A stretch of 64,000 nt of DNA. Origin: an uncultured Muribaculaceae bacterium (GTDB taxonomy: Bacteria > Bacteroidota > Bacteroidia > Bacteroidales > Muribaculaceae). Position numbers and translations under genes: made by a program. Under the pieces are notes generated by a model that did no database searches, had not been told where the DNA came from, and saw only the letters and a program-made list of their open reading frames with translations. The stretch is from contig CAKUMB010000001.1 in the NCBI GenBank assembly GCA_934667475.1, forward strand, positions 434,001 to 498,000, in the 5' to 3' direction. The stretch's first letter is position 1, and each line of letters starts with the position of its first letter. Shown here in pieces: positions 17,088 through 25,454 of the stretch.

Positions 17088-19325
17088 TCAGCTTATGCGC
17101 GCGGCCGACGTCACGCCCTTCACCTTTTTCAGCCGCTTGCACATTTTGCTCACCACGGCAGCGTCGTCGATAAGCACATCGAGGCTGCAAGTGAACAGGC
17201 CTTCGTTGGCGGCAATGTCGAGTTTCCTTATGTTGATGGCCAAATTGGTGGAGATCAGGTAGATGATTTCCTGCAGAATGCCCATGCGGTCGATGCCCTC
17301 GATGTGCAGCGAGGCCAGAAACTTCTTGCGCGAGTCGTCCCAGCGCGTTTGCACTATGCGCGTGCCGAAGCCCGACTTCAGCTTCATGGCCACGGGGCAG
17401 TCCATTTTGTGCACTATTACCTCGCCCTTCTCGTTCACATATCCCAGCACATCGTCGCCCGGAATGGGGTTGCAGCAGTCCTCGGTGCGGTAGTTGCTCA
17501 CGCCGTCCACAGTCTTCAGCACATACACTTTGCCAAACTCCACCTTGTCCTTTATTATGTCGCCGCCGGCCGCCTTGGCGCTCTTCTTGCTGCTGCCGAA
17601 GTTGTGCAGCAACTTGCCAAACAAACCTTGCGACTGCGGCTTCAACGCCTTCAGCAGCTGGTCGGACAGGGCTATCTCGTTGTTGCCAATCATGTAGTAG
17701 AGCTCGTCTTTGTTCTGCACATGCTCGCTGCTTATGATGCGTGTCAGCGCCTCGTTGGTCAGCTTCAGCCCGTTGTCGTCGAGCATTTTTTGCAGCATGG
17801 CCGAGCCGCGCTCCATCACCATGCGGCGGTCGTGGCGCAGGGCGGCGCGCAGGCGCGTCTTGCCCTTGGCCGTGACCAGGAACTTCTCCCATTCGGCCTG
17901 CGGCTGCTGCGAGTGCGAGGTGAGAATCTCCACTTGGTCGCCGCTGGCCAGCTTGTGCGACAGCGGCACCAGGCGGTGGTTCACCTTGCCGGCAATGCAG
18001 TGCGTGCCTATTTCGGTGTGCAGCGTGAATGCCATGTCGAGCACGGTTGCGTCCTTGGGCAGCGTAATCAGCTCGCCCTTGGGGGAGAACACCACAATCT
18101 CGGAGGCAAACAGATTGAGCTTTATCGTGTCGAGAAAGTCGAGCGCGTTGGGCTCGGGATTCTTCAGAATGTCTTCGATGGTTTGCAGCCACACGGCCAG
18201 TTCGCTCTCTTCCTCGCCCTCGCCAATTTTGTATTTCCAGTGGGCGGCAAATCCGCGCTCGGCAATGTCGTCCATGCGGCGCGACCGAATCTGCACCTCC
18301 ACCCAGTTGCCGTCGGGGCCCATCACGGTGATGTGCAGCGCGCGGTAGCCGTTGGCCTTGGGCGTGCTCACCCAGTCGCGCGTGCGGTCGGGGTGCAGCT
18401 TGTAGAGGTCGGTGATTTCGCTGTATATGTTCCAGCATATGCGCTTCTCATCGGCCTCGTTGGGGCATTCAAACACTATGCGGGCGGCATACAGGTCATA
18501 CACCTCCTCAAATGGTATGTGCTTGGTCTCCATCTTCTTCCATATCGAGTAGCGCGACTTCACGCGCACCTTAAACTCGTAGGTCAGCCCCAGCTTGTCG
18601 AGCCGCTGGCGTATCGGCGCCGCAAAGTGCTCAAACAGCTCGTTGCGCCTTGCTTCGGTGAGGGCTATCTTCTCGCCTATGGTCTTGTAGGTGTCGGGGT
18701 GCTCATATTTGAAGCTCAGGTCCTCGAGTTCGGTCTTTATGGCAAACAGGCCCAGACGGTGGGCCAGCGGGGCGTAGATGTAGAGCGTTTCGCCGGCAAT
18801 CTTGTATTGCTTGGCAGGCGGCATAGAGTCGAGCGTGCGCATGTTGTGCAGGCGGTCGGCCATCTTTATCAGCACCACGCGTATGTCGTCGTTCATGGTG
18901 AGCAGCAGCTTGCGGAAGTTTTCGGCCTGCGCCGAGGCGTGGGTGCCGAATATGCCGCCCGAAATCTTGGTGAGCCCCTCCACTATTTGCGCAATCTTTT
19001 TGCCAAATTGCGCCTCGATGTCCTCGATGGTGAAGTCGGTGTCTTCCACCACGTCGTGCAGCAGCGCGGCGCATATCGATGTGGAGCCGAGGCCTATCTC
19101 CTGGCTCACGATTTTGGCCACGGCCAGCGGGTGCATGATGTAGGGCTCGCCCGAGCGGCGCCTGATGCCGTTGTGGGCATCGCGCGCAAACTTGAAAGCC
19201 TTCTCAATTATCTCCACTTTTTTGCGGTGGTTGCTCGTCAAGTAGCCGTGTAAAAGGTCTTGGTAAGCGTCGTTTATCATCTTGGCCTCCTGTTCGGGAG
19301 TCATTTTTGCTGGTGTGGTTGTCAT
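17088..19325 (-). CDS. rel: Bifunctional (p)ppGpp synthetase/hydrolase, Rel/SpoT family
   Basis: A 745-residue stringent-response enzyme. The start at 19325 (MTTTPAK) is preferred because the promoter box lies just upstream and earlier codons look unlike coding sequence. Order: HD hydrolase (about 45-200) with His65 and the HDVVED motif at 90-95; synthetase domain (about 245-360) with TPKANGYRALH and EVQIRSRRMDDIAERG; TGS domain (about 400-465, beginning VFSPKGELITLP); a helical and zinc-finger-like region with CCNPIPGDDV; and a C-terminal ACT domain (about 665-740). Both catalytic halves look intact. Confidence 0.96.
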   Translation of the reverse strand: MTTTPAKMTPEQEAKMINDAYQDLLHGYLTSNHRKKVEIIEKAFKFARDAHNGIRRRSGEPYIMHPLAVAKIVSQEIGLGSTSICAALLHDVVEDTDFTIEDIEAQFGKKIAQIVEGLTKISGGIFGTHASAQAENFRKLLLTMNDDIRVVLIKMADRLHNMRTLDSMPPAKQYKIAGETLYIYAPLAHRLGLFAIKTELEDLSFKYEHPDTYKTIGEKIALTEARRNELFEHFAAPIRQRLDKLGLTYEFKVRVKSRYSIWKKMETKHIPFEEVYDLYAARIVFECPNEADEKRICWNIYSEITDLYKLHPDRTRDWVSTPKANGYRALHITVMGPDGNWVEVQIRSRRMDDIAERGFAAHWKYKIGEGEEESELAVWLQTIEDILKNPEPNALDFLDTIKLNLFASEIVVFSPKGELITLPKDATVLDMAFTLHTEIGTHCIAGKVNHRLVPLSHKLASGDQVEILTSHSQQPQAEWEKFLVTAKGKTRLRAALRHDRRMVMERGSAMLQKMLDDNGLKLTNEALTRIISSEHVQNKDELYYMIGNNEIALSDQLLKALKPQSQGLFGKLLHNFGSSKKSAKAAGGDIIKDKVEFGKVYVLKTVDGVSNYRTEDCCNPIPGDDVLGYVNEKGEVIVHKMDCPVAMKLKSGFGTRIVQTRWDDSRKKFLASLHIEGIDRMGILQEIIYLISTNLAINIRKLDIAANEGLFTCSLDVLIDDAAVVSKMCKRLKKVKGVTSAARIS

Positions 19326-19346
19326 TGTCGCAAAGTTTAATAAACA

Positions 19347-19379
19347 CAAACTTACAAAATAATCGTGAAACTGACCAAA
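19347..19379 (-). promoter_or_regulatory. Promoter of rel (TTTG-21-TAAGTTTG)
   Basis: On the minus strand, TTTG at 19376-19379 and TAAGTTTG at 19347-19354 are 21 bases apart. The leader to the start at 19325 would be only about 15 nt. Confidence 0.65.
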
Positions 19380-19503
19380 ATCCCCGCACATTTCACCTCA
19401 CTTTTTTGCTTGAGGGCCGCCATGTGGCACAACAAGCGCGTCAGCCCGGCCTCCATGGTGCGGTGGCCGGGCTGACGCTGCGTCTTCGCTTGCCGCTGGG
19501 CAG

Positions 19504-20154
19504 CTACTGCTTTTTTAGGGCTTTTATTATGCGGCCCACATACACCGAGTGGATTCCGGCCGTGTAGTCCTTGTAGAAGTTGTGCGGCAGGTCGCCGAAG
19601 GCGGCTGAGTCGAGCTGGGTGTGATAGATGGTTTCGCACTCATACACTTCGCTGGCCTCGGCGTAGTATGGCGCGCCGTGCTCGGTGTAGAGCGTGTGCA
19701 GGCCCAGGGCGGCGGCTTTGTCGCCGTCGCGTCCGCTGTGGTGGCCCATGTAGTCGAGCACACCGTCGTGGGCCGAGTCGAAGCGCATCACGGTGAAGTA
19801 TTTGCTTTGCTCCATCATCACATGGGTAAGGCGCTGCTGGGCCACAAACACGGTGATGGTGCTTGTGCTGTCGCCCCACACGCCTCCCAGCGAGCCCCAT
19901 CCAATGGTCATGGCGTTCGATCGCTCGCGGTTGCCTGCTGCCAGCAGCAGGCCGTGGCCGTCGCCCATGAAGAAGGTGAACGGGTTGGCGCTGAACTCTT
20001 TCGACGGGTCGAATTCCTTAAACTGGCCTTCGGCCTTCGGCACTTCGTCGGCCGCGTCCGAACGGTGGCCGCCTGTGTGCGCCAGCTGCACGCACGTCAC
20101 TGCCAGTGCGGCGGCCAGCACCACATTCAGGATTATTGAGGGTGTTGTCTTCAT
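19504..20154 (-). CDS. Exported flavin-reductase-like protein
   Basis: A 216-residue protein whose body (about 50-215) resembles the flavin reductase / FMN-binding split-barrel family: TFFMGDGHGLLLAAGNRERSNAMTIGWGSLGGVW is the family-like core with the MTIGWG turn. Unusually, residues 1-25 form a signal peptide or membrane anchor, so it should act outside the cytoplasm. It begins 9 nt after the FMN-binding membrane protein gene, which points to a shared electron-transfer role. Cytoplasmic members reduce or bind FMN; the exported role here is inference. Confidence 0.78.
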   Translation of the reverse strand: MKTTPSIILNVVLAAALAVTCVQLAHTGGHRSDAADEVPKAEGQFKEFDPSKEFSANPFTFFMGDGHGLLLAAGNRERSNAMTIGWGSLGGVWGDSTSTITVFVAQQRLTHVMMEQSKYFTVMRFDSAHDGVLDYMGHHSGRDGDKAAALGLHTLYTEHGAPYYAEASEVYECETIYHTQLDSAAFGDLPHNFYKDYTAGIHSVYVGRIIKALKKQ

Positions 20155-20163
20155 TGTGTTATG

Positions 20164-21258
20164 CTATTTTGAGTTTTGACTTAATTTGAGCAGCGTGCCG
20201 GTGGGGCACACAAAGCGGCAGTAGGGCCGCGTGATGAATGCCGACAGCACCGCCACCACTGCGGCGGCCACAAGCACGCCCATCGAGGCCGACTGGAATA
20301 TGAATGCGGCAAACAGCTCGTGGTTTATCCAGTCCATCCACAGCCCGCTCCACATGCACAGCATCAGTGCGGCCCACAGCCCCTGCCGCAGCCAGTCGAG
20401 GCGGTGCAGCCATGCGGGGCTGAGTTGGATTTTGCGCTTGCTGCAGCGGCTTGCCAGCTGCTGCAGCGACCCCAGCGGACACACGTTGGCGCAGTAATAC
20501 GACTTCTTGCCAAGCGCCACCGGATAGACAAATGCCGTTATCAGCAACACCGCGGGCACGAGCATGGCAGGCAGGTCGAGGCCGCCCGACAGGAAGCCCA
20601 TCATCGAGCTGTAGGACACAAATGTGCCGCCCCACAGGCCCAGCACCGCCACGTTGAGCACCAGTTGCACAGTGCGGTAGGTCTTGTTTTTAACAAACAG
20701 CGGCAGTGTGGCCGCCATGAGTGCTACTATGAGTCCTGCCAGGAATTTTGCCGACAGCAGGTCGGCCCAGTCGGTGCCGCCGGTCGGTGCCGCCTGCTTT
20801 TGCGCAAATTGCAGTCCGCGCTTCACATTGCCGATTATGGCTTTCGACGAGTAGGTGGCGCCTGTCACGGCGTCGACCTGCATCTGCGAGGCTTCGTCGA
20901 GCGTTTTGCCATTCCACGCGCTCAGCAGCCCTTTGGCTGCGCGGTTGAAGAAGTCGGGCGTTTCGCTGTTGGGCAGCGCCTTTATCGCGGCCACTTTGCC
21001 GTCTTTCACCGTTATCTCAAGCGGCACTTCGCCCGCATAGCCTTTCACGTCGCGTGCCAGCGAACCGGTGCTTATCACCATCGACCCGTCGGGCAGAGTC
21101 CGCACAGTGTCGTTTGGCGCGGCGGCCGTCTGTTCGGTTTGGCCCAGCCGCTTGAGGTCGTGGCCCAGCAGGCGGCTGTCTTTGCGGGCCACCGCAGCCA
21201 TCATCATCAGCGCGCACGCCACAAGGCTCAAAAGCCCGTATATTCTGTCTTTTTTCAT
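20164..21258 (-). CDS. FMN-binding domain protein with 4Fe-4S/NapH-like membrane domain
   Basis: A 364-residue membrane redox protein. After an N-terminal TM (6-24), an FMN-binding domain (about 55-150) carries DAVTGATYSS, matching the motif where FMN is joined to Thr (likely Thr135) by ApbE. Four to five TM helices follow (about 165-345), with two CxxxCP motifs (YYCANVCPLG and RPYCRFVCPTG) as in NapH/NosR/YccM proteins. The architecture suggests electron transfer across the membrane to an extracytoplasmic flavin. It is followed at once by the exported flavin-reductase-like gene. No ApbE gene is in the window. Confidence 0.85.
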   Translation of the reverse strand: MKKDRIYGLLSLVACALMMMAAVARKDSRLLGHDLKRLGQTEQTAAAPNDTVRTLPDGSMVISTGSLARDVKGYAGEVPLEITVKDGKVAAIKALPNSETPDFFNRAAKGLLSAWNGKTLDEASQMQVDAVTGATYSSKAIIGNVKRGLQFAQKQAAPTGGTDWADLLSAKFLAGLIVALMAATLPLFVKNKTYRTVQLVLNVAVLGLWGGTFVSYSSMMGFLSGGLDLPAMLVPAVLLITAFVYPVALGKKSYYCANVCPLGSLQQLASRCSKRKIQLSPAWLHRLDWLRQGLWAALMLCMWSGLWMDWINHELFAAFIFQSASMGVLVAAAVVAVLSAFITRPYCRFVCPTGTLLKLSQNSK

Positions 21259-21279
21259 AAGTGATTTTTATTGGGTGAA

Positions 21280-21753
21280 TTACAATTTGTGGCCCTCAAA
21301 CGCCTCAAGCGCGTCGCGCCAGTGCTGCGGCACCGGGGCTGTGGCGCGTGCGGTGGTGTCGAAATACACCAGCACCTGCGAGCAGCGGCACTTCACCTCG
21401 CCCGTGGCTGTATTCACCAGCTGGTGGACTATGGTGAGGCTCTTGCTGCCCAGCCGCACCACCTGCGTCTCGATGGCCACAGGCTCGTAGAAGCGTGTCT
21501 GCGCCAGATAGTCGCAATGGATGTTGGCTATCATCACGTTCACATTGTGGTAGTCTTGCGGATTGCCCATAACGCGGCCGAAGTAGTCGGCTTTGGCCAG
21601 GTCAAACAAATTGAAATACACCGAGTTGTTGACGTGGCCATGGGTGTCGAGGTCGGTGTAGCGCAGTTGCACAGGGGTTGAGCACTTAAACGGGTGCTCG
21701 ACGGCTATGCTGCAGTTGCGCAGATTCTTGTTTATGTCTTCGTTTTTCTCCAT
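21280..21753 (-). CDS. Acyl-CoA thioesterase, 4HBT hotdog family
   Basis: A 157-residue hotdog-fold protein of the YbgC/FadM type that hydrolyses acyl-CoA thioesters in the cytoplasm. The active-site stretch RYTDLDTHGHVNNSVYF (about 31-47) has the typical D-x-x-x-H-x-N pattern. The rest follows the family fold (FYEPVAIETQV, LGSKSLTI). It lies 21 nt after the DUF721 gene and 21 nt before the FMN-binding gene, within the recF operon. Substrate unknown. Confidence 0.88.
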   Translation of the reverse strand: MEKNEDINKNLRNCSIAVEHPFKCSTPVQLRYTDLDTHGHVNNSVYFNLFDLAKADYFGRVMGNPQDYHNVNVMIANIHCDYLAQTRFYEPVAIETQVVRLGSKSLTIVHQLVNTATGEVKCRCSQVLVYFDTTARATAPVPQHWRDALEAFEGHKL

Positions 21754-21774
21754 AATAAATGTCGGTTTGCAATG

Positions 21775-22065
21775 TCAGTGAAACACTATGTCGCTAATCA
21801 CCTCGCGGCCTATCGCCTCGTTGATGCGCCTTACCAGCGCCGAGCGCGTTAGCATCATCTCGGCCCGCAGTGGCGCGCTCGACAGTGCTATGTGCAGCAC
21901 GCCGTCGTTCACATAGCGGCGCACGGTGTAGCGGTTGATGCCGGGGCCCACTATCTCGCCCCACAGCATCAGGGCGCGCTGCTCATCGAACTTCGAGTCG
22001 AGGTTCTCATGCTTCAGAAATCCGTTGATTATGTCGCCCACCTGCTGGGCCTCGGTGCGCTTCAT
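21775..22065 (-). CDS. DUF721 (DciA-like) protein
   Basis: A 96-residue DUF721 protein. The start at 22065 (MKRTEAQ) overlaps the recF stop by ATGA, which fixes translational coupling; an in-frame upstream ATG would run deep into recF. Family features are the N-terminal helix, LMLWGEIVGPGINRYT and the strand VLHIALSSAPLRAEM. Related DciA proteins load the DnaB helicase, and the pairing with recF supports a DNA-replication role. The role here is inference. Confidence 0.85.
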   Translation of the reverse strand: MKRTEAQQVGDIINGFLKHENLDSKFDEQRALMLWGEIVGPGINRYTVRRYVNDGVLHIALSSAPLRAEMMLTRSALVRRINEAIGREVISDIVFH

Positions 22066-23183
22066 GCCTGCGCCTCCTCTCCGGAGGCGTGCAGCGGCGT
22101 GCATTGGCCGTCGCACACCTCTATCAGGCGGTAGTCGCCGCCCACGCGCGCCACTATCTCGTCGAGGTGGGTGCGGTTGGTGTCGGTGATGAATATCTGT
22201 CCAAACTGCTCGCCTGCCACCACACTAACAATGCTCTCCACGCGGCTTGCGTCGAGTTTGTCGAATATGTCGTCGAGCAGCAGCACGGGTGTGGTCTCCA
22301 CGCAAGCGCGCAGAAACTCAAATTGCGCCAGGCGCAGGGCTATGGTGTAGGTCTTGCACTGGCCCTGCGAACCGGTGACGCGCATCGAGTGGCCGTTGAG
22401 CTGCAGGTCGATGTCGTCGCGGTGTGTGCCGCGCGTGGTGTAGCCTATGGCCAGGTCGCGCTCGCGGCTGCTGTCCAGCAGTTGCTGCATTGGCGCGTCG
22501 TTGAGCTGGCTGCGGTAGCTCAGGTGCACCCGCTCGCCCTCGCCGGCAATGGCGTTGTAGTATCGCATGAATATGGGCGTGAACTCCTTGATCCACTTGG
22601 CGCGCTTGCTGTGAATCTCGGTGGCTGCAGCGCACATGGTGGCCTCGACGGCGGCATAAAGCAGCGGGTCGCGATACTGGTGGCGAATCATGGAGTTGCG
22701 CTGCTCCACAGCCTTGCCATAGCGTATGGCGGCGTCGAGATACGCCGCGTCGGTCTGCGATATAATCTGGTTCATGAGCTTTCGCCGCTCCTCGCCCGAG
22801 CCGCGAATCAGGTCCCAGTCCATGGGCGACACCATGACCAGCGGCAGCAACCCTATGTGCTGGCTCAGCCGCTCATATTCCTTGCCGTTGCGCTTCACCA
22901 CTTTGCGCTTTCCGCGCTGCAGGGCCATCGAAATCTGCTCGCCCGCGCCGCGCCGCGTGTAGCTGCCCTTGAGCATCATGAAGTCTTCGCCGTGCCTAAT
23001 CACGGCCGACTTGTCGCCCAGGTTGCGGCAGCTTTTGCAGAAGCTGAGGTAATACACTGCATCGAGCACATTGGTCTTGCCCATGCCGTTGTTGCCTATC
23101 AGGCAGTTTACCCCCGGCGAGAATTCCAGCTGCGCCTCGGCTATGTTTTTGAAGTTCACTATCGAAATGCTGTCGAGTGTCAT
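22062..23183 (-). CDS. recF: DNA replication/repair protein RecF
   Basis: A 373-residue SMC-like ATPase that helps load RecA at ssDNA gaps. Walker A is GNNGMGKTN (about 33-41), the signature region TRGTHRDDIDL and TGSQGQCKT is near 255-285, and Walker B is PVLLLDDIFDKLDASR near 310-325. The length is normal. First gene of a five-gene operon (recF, DUF721, thioesterase, FMN-binding protein, flavin reductase). A TAACTTTG box ends only 7 bases before its ATG. Confidence 0.96.
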   Translation of the reverse strand: MTLDSISIVNFKNIAEAQLEFSPGVNCLIGNNGMGKTNVLDAVYYLSFCKSCRNLGDKSAVIRHGEDFMMLKGSYTRRGAGEQISMALQRGKRKVVKRNGKEYERLSQHIGLLPLVMVSPMDWDLIRGSGEERRKLMNQIISQTDAAYLDAAIRYGKAVEQRNSMIRHQYRDPLLYAAVEATMCAAATEIHSKRAKWIKEFTPIFMRYYNAIAGEGERVHLSYRSQLNDAPMQQLLDSSRERDLAIGYTTRGTHRDDIDLQLNGHSMRVTGSQGQCKTYTIALRLAQFEFLRACVETTPVLLLDDIFDKLDASRVESIVSVVAGEQFGQIFITDTNRTHLDEIVARVGGDYRLIEVCDGQCTPLHASGEEAQA

Positions 23184-23190
23184 AGTGCTG

Positions 23191-23198
23191 CAAAGTTA
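23191..23198 (-). promoter_or_regulatory. -7 box (TAACTTTG) of the recF operon
   Basis: The minus strand reads TAACTTTG and ends seven bases before the recF ATG at 23183, so the transcript would have almost no leader. The -33 element is poor (GTTG at a spacing of about 14). Confidence 0.45.
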
Positions 23199-23275
23199 CG
23201 GAATTTATCCGACAACGCTACCCCCAGCGCCCCAACAAGTTTTCAACACCGCCGTGCGCCCCACCGCAAAAGAGT

Positions 23276-23310
23276 GAGCCGGCCGGCACCGTTTGGGTGC
23301 CGGCCGGCTC
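23276..23310 (-). terminator. Terminator of the Asn/Gly/Arg-rich secreted protein gene
   Basis: A perfect 15-bp GC stem (23276-23290 with 23296-23310) and a five-base loop, followed on the minus strand by CACTCTTTTG. It lies about 45 bases after the stop at 23355 and ahead of the recF operon. Confidence 0.75.
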
Positions 23311-23354
23311 AGCGGGATTGCTATCTTAGACTATTATGTGGTGTGTGTCATTTG

Positions 23355-24767
23355 TCAGTAGCCCACCGACAGCGATGTGTAGTAGCGTCCGCCGTTGCTG
23401 TTGAGGCTCAGGGTCACATATCCGCGTCCGTCGCCGCCATACCACGATAGGCGCATGTCGCTGCCGCCGTAGTTGATGGGCTGGCCGTAGGTGGCGCACA
23501 GGTTGTGATAGATGCGGTTGTAGCGCGAGCGGTCGAAGTAGGGGGTTGAATACACAAACTGGGCGTAGTTCAGCCCGCTGTCGGGGTCGTAGCGCATCAT
23601 CACGTCGGGCCAGGTGAAGCTGAGCATTGACACGTTGCGCAGATACACTATGTTGTCGTAATATCCGTCGATGTCATAGCCCTTGTAGTAGAGGAAGTTG
23701 AGCGACGGGCCAAACATGGTGCCGAAGTCAACGCCCAGTATGCTCACTATCGACGGGGCAGCGTAGTAGGGGCGGTAATACGCCGGCATGGTGGGGCGGT
23801 AGTACCACAGTGCGGCGGGGCGGTAGCGGCGTTCGGGCGGCATCACGGGCCGGCGCCAGTCGTTGTGGCTGTAGCTCCAGTAGAAGCGGTCGTCGCCGCC
23901 ACGCGGACGCATTTTGCCGTCGTAGCGATAGCGGTCATATTTGCGGTCGTTGTGGCTGTAATATCCACTGCCTGGGCGGTTAGCGTCGGGGCGGAAGTTG
24001 CCGTCGGGACGGTAGTTGCCGTCGGGACGGTAGTTGTTGCTGCCGGGTCGCGTGCTGCTGTTGCCGCCTGGGCGGTTGCTGAAACCACCGTTGTTGCCGT
24101 TGTAGCCGGGGCGGCGGCCGCCATTGCCGTTGTTGCTGTTATTGTTGTTGCCATTGTAGCCGGGGCGCGTGTTGCCGGTGGTCCCGCCGGGACGGCCGTT
24201 GCTCAGGTTGCCGCTGCCCACACCGTGGCTGGTGTAGTTGTTGCCATCGGGGCGCGTCACGCTGGGCTGGCTGCTGGTGGTGGGGTGGCGTCCGGTGCTC
24301 ATTGTGGCCTGGCGCCCTTGCGAGGTCGATGTGCCATTGGTCTGCCAGCGGCTGTAGTCGCCGGCACTTGTGCTCGGGCGGCTGCCTGTGCCGTCATATC
24401 GGCGGTCGGGCTGGCTGCTGCGCACGGTGCCCGTTTGCCGCTCGGCGCTGCGGGTGGTCGTGGCCATGCCCGGACGGCGTCCGCCTTCAAATGTGCTTCG
24501 GCTGGCTGCGCTCTGCTCGCTGCGGCGCTCGGGTTGCGCCTGTGGCCGCGCGCTTTGCATTTGCTGCCTGCTGGCCGACGGCTGCATTCGCGAACTGCTT
24601 GACTGCTGGCTCATGGTTGCAGCCGAGCCTGCGCCGCGGTGTCCGCTCATGCGCTCGGGGCCTCCGCTGGCCGATATTCTTGCCTGTGCCACTGCTGGCG
24701 ATGTGTAGGTGAGCATGCCGCCAAGCAGCATTGCCATTATCATTAAGTTTCTGTTGGTCCGTTTCAT
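23355..24767 (-). CDS. Secreted Asn/Gly/Arg-rich repeat protein, unknown function
   Basis: A 470-residue exported protein: signal peptide 1-27, then a low-complexity Ser/Gln/Arg/Gly region (30-180), an Asn/Gly-rich section with repeated RPGYNGNN and YRPDGN units (about 185-270), and a tyrosine-rich C-terminal domain (about 290-470) that looks folded (SILGVDFGTMFGPSLNFLYY, SLSVGY end). The repeats are also visible in DNA as an 18-base tandem unit at 23997-24032. I do not recognize a family. The make-up suggests a cell-surface or matrix protein. A single gene with its own terminator. Confidence 0.75.
   Translation of the reverse strand: MKRTNRNLMIMAMLLGGMLTYTSPAVAQARISASGGPERMSGHRGAGSAATMSQQSSSSRMQPSASRQQMQSARPQAQPERRSEQSAASRSTFEGGRRPGMATTTRSAERQTGTVRSSQPDRRYDGTGSRPSTSAGDYSRWQTNGTSTSQGRQATMSTGRHPTTSSQPSVTRPDGNNYTSHGVGSGNLSNGRPGGTTGNTRPGYNGNNNNSNNGNGGRRPGYNGNNGGFSNRPGGNSSTRPGSNNYRPDGNYRPDGNFRPDANRPGSGYYSHNDRKYDRYRYDGKMRPRGGDDRFYWSYSHNDWRRPVMPPERRYRPAALWYYRPTMPAYYRPYYAAPSIVSILGVDFGTMFGPSLNFLYYKGYDIDGYYDNIVYLRNVSMLSFTWPDVMMRYDPDSGLNYAQFVYSTPYFDRSRYNRIYHNLCATYGQPINYGGSDMRLSWYGGDGRGYVTLSLNSNGGRYYTSLSVGY
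23997..24032. repeat. Two perfect 18-bp tandem copies inside the Asn/Gly/Arg-rich gene
   Basis: GTTGCCGTCGGGACGGTA is repeated head to tail at 23997-24014 and 24015-24032, encoding the hexapeptide YRPDGN on the minus strand, with imperfect copies beside it. Such repeats may change in number by slippage. Confidence 0.8.
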
Positions 24768-24914
24768 AACAGTCTAATTTTTTAGTTGGTTGTGTAGCTT
24801 GCTTTGTTGTCTCTTTATATATATTTCGCTTTCGTGCCTTTTTGACTGCCGCGGTGCGCATTGGTTTAACACTGGATGCCACAAAGGGTGTTTCTGCCGA
24901 CAAACTGACCGTTT

Positions 24915-25379
24915 TCACCGACAATCGTGCGCATCGTGAGTCTTGACCGAGCACTCGCTGCACAGCCCTTTAAGCACATAGTTGATGCTGTGCACCTCGA
25001 ATGCGCCCGGCAGCGTCACCACAGGCACGTGTATGCTGTTGAGGCAAAACGTGCGGTGGCAGCGCTCGCAATAGAAGTGCGCATGCAGGTCGCCAATGTT
25101 GCTGTCGTCTTCGCCGCAGTGGCAGCTGTTGGCGCACACGGCATATTTCAGCGACCCCGTGCCGTCGTCGATGGCGTGTATCAGGTGGTGGGTGAGAAAC
25201 AGGGTGATGGTGCGGTATATGGTCGACTTGTCCACCGTGTCGAGGTCGTCCTCAAGGCTCTGCAGCGAGAAGGCTTCGCGGTGGGCCGTCATGGCGCGCA
25301 ATATAAGCAGGCGCATGGCTGTGGGCTTGATGCCGCGCAGCTGCAGCTTGTGCAGAAATTCGTCTTGACTGGTGCTCAT
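24915..25379 (-). CDS. Fur-family transcriptional regulator
   Basis: A 154-residue metal-dependent repressor. The start at 25379 (MSTSQDEFLHKL) gives the normal Fur length; the frame stays open upstream into a promoter region, which is not coding. The N-terminal winged helix (about 10-85) has KSTIYRTITLFLTHHLIHAI. The dimerization half has metal-site residues HAHFYCERCHRTFC and a C-terminal LCSEC, the CxxC pairs of a structural zinc site. Whether it senses iron, zinc or peroxide cannot be told. Divergent from the ABM gene with overlapping promoters. Confidence 0.92.
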   Translation of the reverse strand: MSTSQDEFLHKLQLRGIKPTAMRLLILRAMTAHREAFSLQSLEDDLDTVDKSTIYRTITLFLTHHLIHAIDDGTGSLKYAVCANSCHCGEDDSNIGDLHAHFYCERCHRTFCLNSIHVPVVTLPGAFEVHSINYVLKGLCSECSVKTHDAHDCR

Positions 25380-25408
25380 ACTCAAAATGCTTTTTTGTGG
25401 TTTAGGTG

Positions 25409-25416
25409 CAAATTTA
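25409..25416 (-). promoter_or_regulatory. -7 box (TAAATTTG) of the Fur-family gene
   Basis: The minus strand reads TAAATTTG, about 30 bases before the ATG at 25379. It lies 15 bases from the -7 box of the divergent ABM gene, so the two promoters overlap. The -33 element is not clear. Confidence 0.4.
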
Positions 25417-25430
25417 ATGATTATTTGCGC

Positions 25431-25438
25431 TATCTTTG
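25431..25438 (+). promoter_or_regulatory. -7 box (TATCTTTG) of the ABM-domain gene
   Basis: TATCTTTG lies 17 bases before the ATG at 25455. It faces the divergent Fur-family gene. Confidence 0.45.
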
Positions 25439-25454
25439 TAGAAAAAGAACGATT

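Noticed and set aside
16806..19253. An 815-codon open frame on the plus strand opposite rel and the 7TM-HD gene
   Set aside because: It is antisense to two well-conserved genes, has His/Val/Gln-rich sequence without domains, and arises from the GC-rich third codon positions of the true genes.
22089..23450. A 453-codon plus-strand open frame opposite recF
   Set aside because: recF on the other strand has all ABC ATPase motifs; the antisense frame has none.
23990..24140. Short tandem repeats as a CRISPR array
   Set aside because: The 18-base unit has no spacers and encodes YRPDGN in a long open frame.
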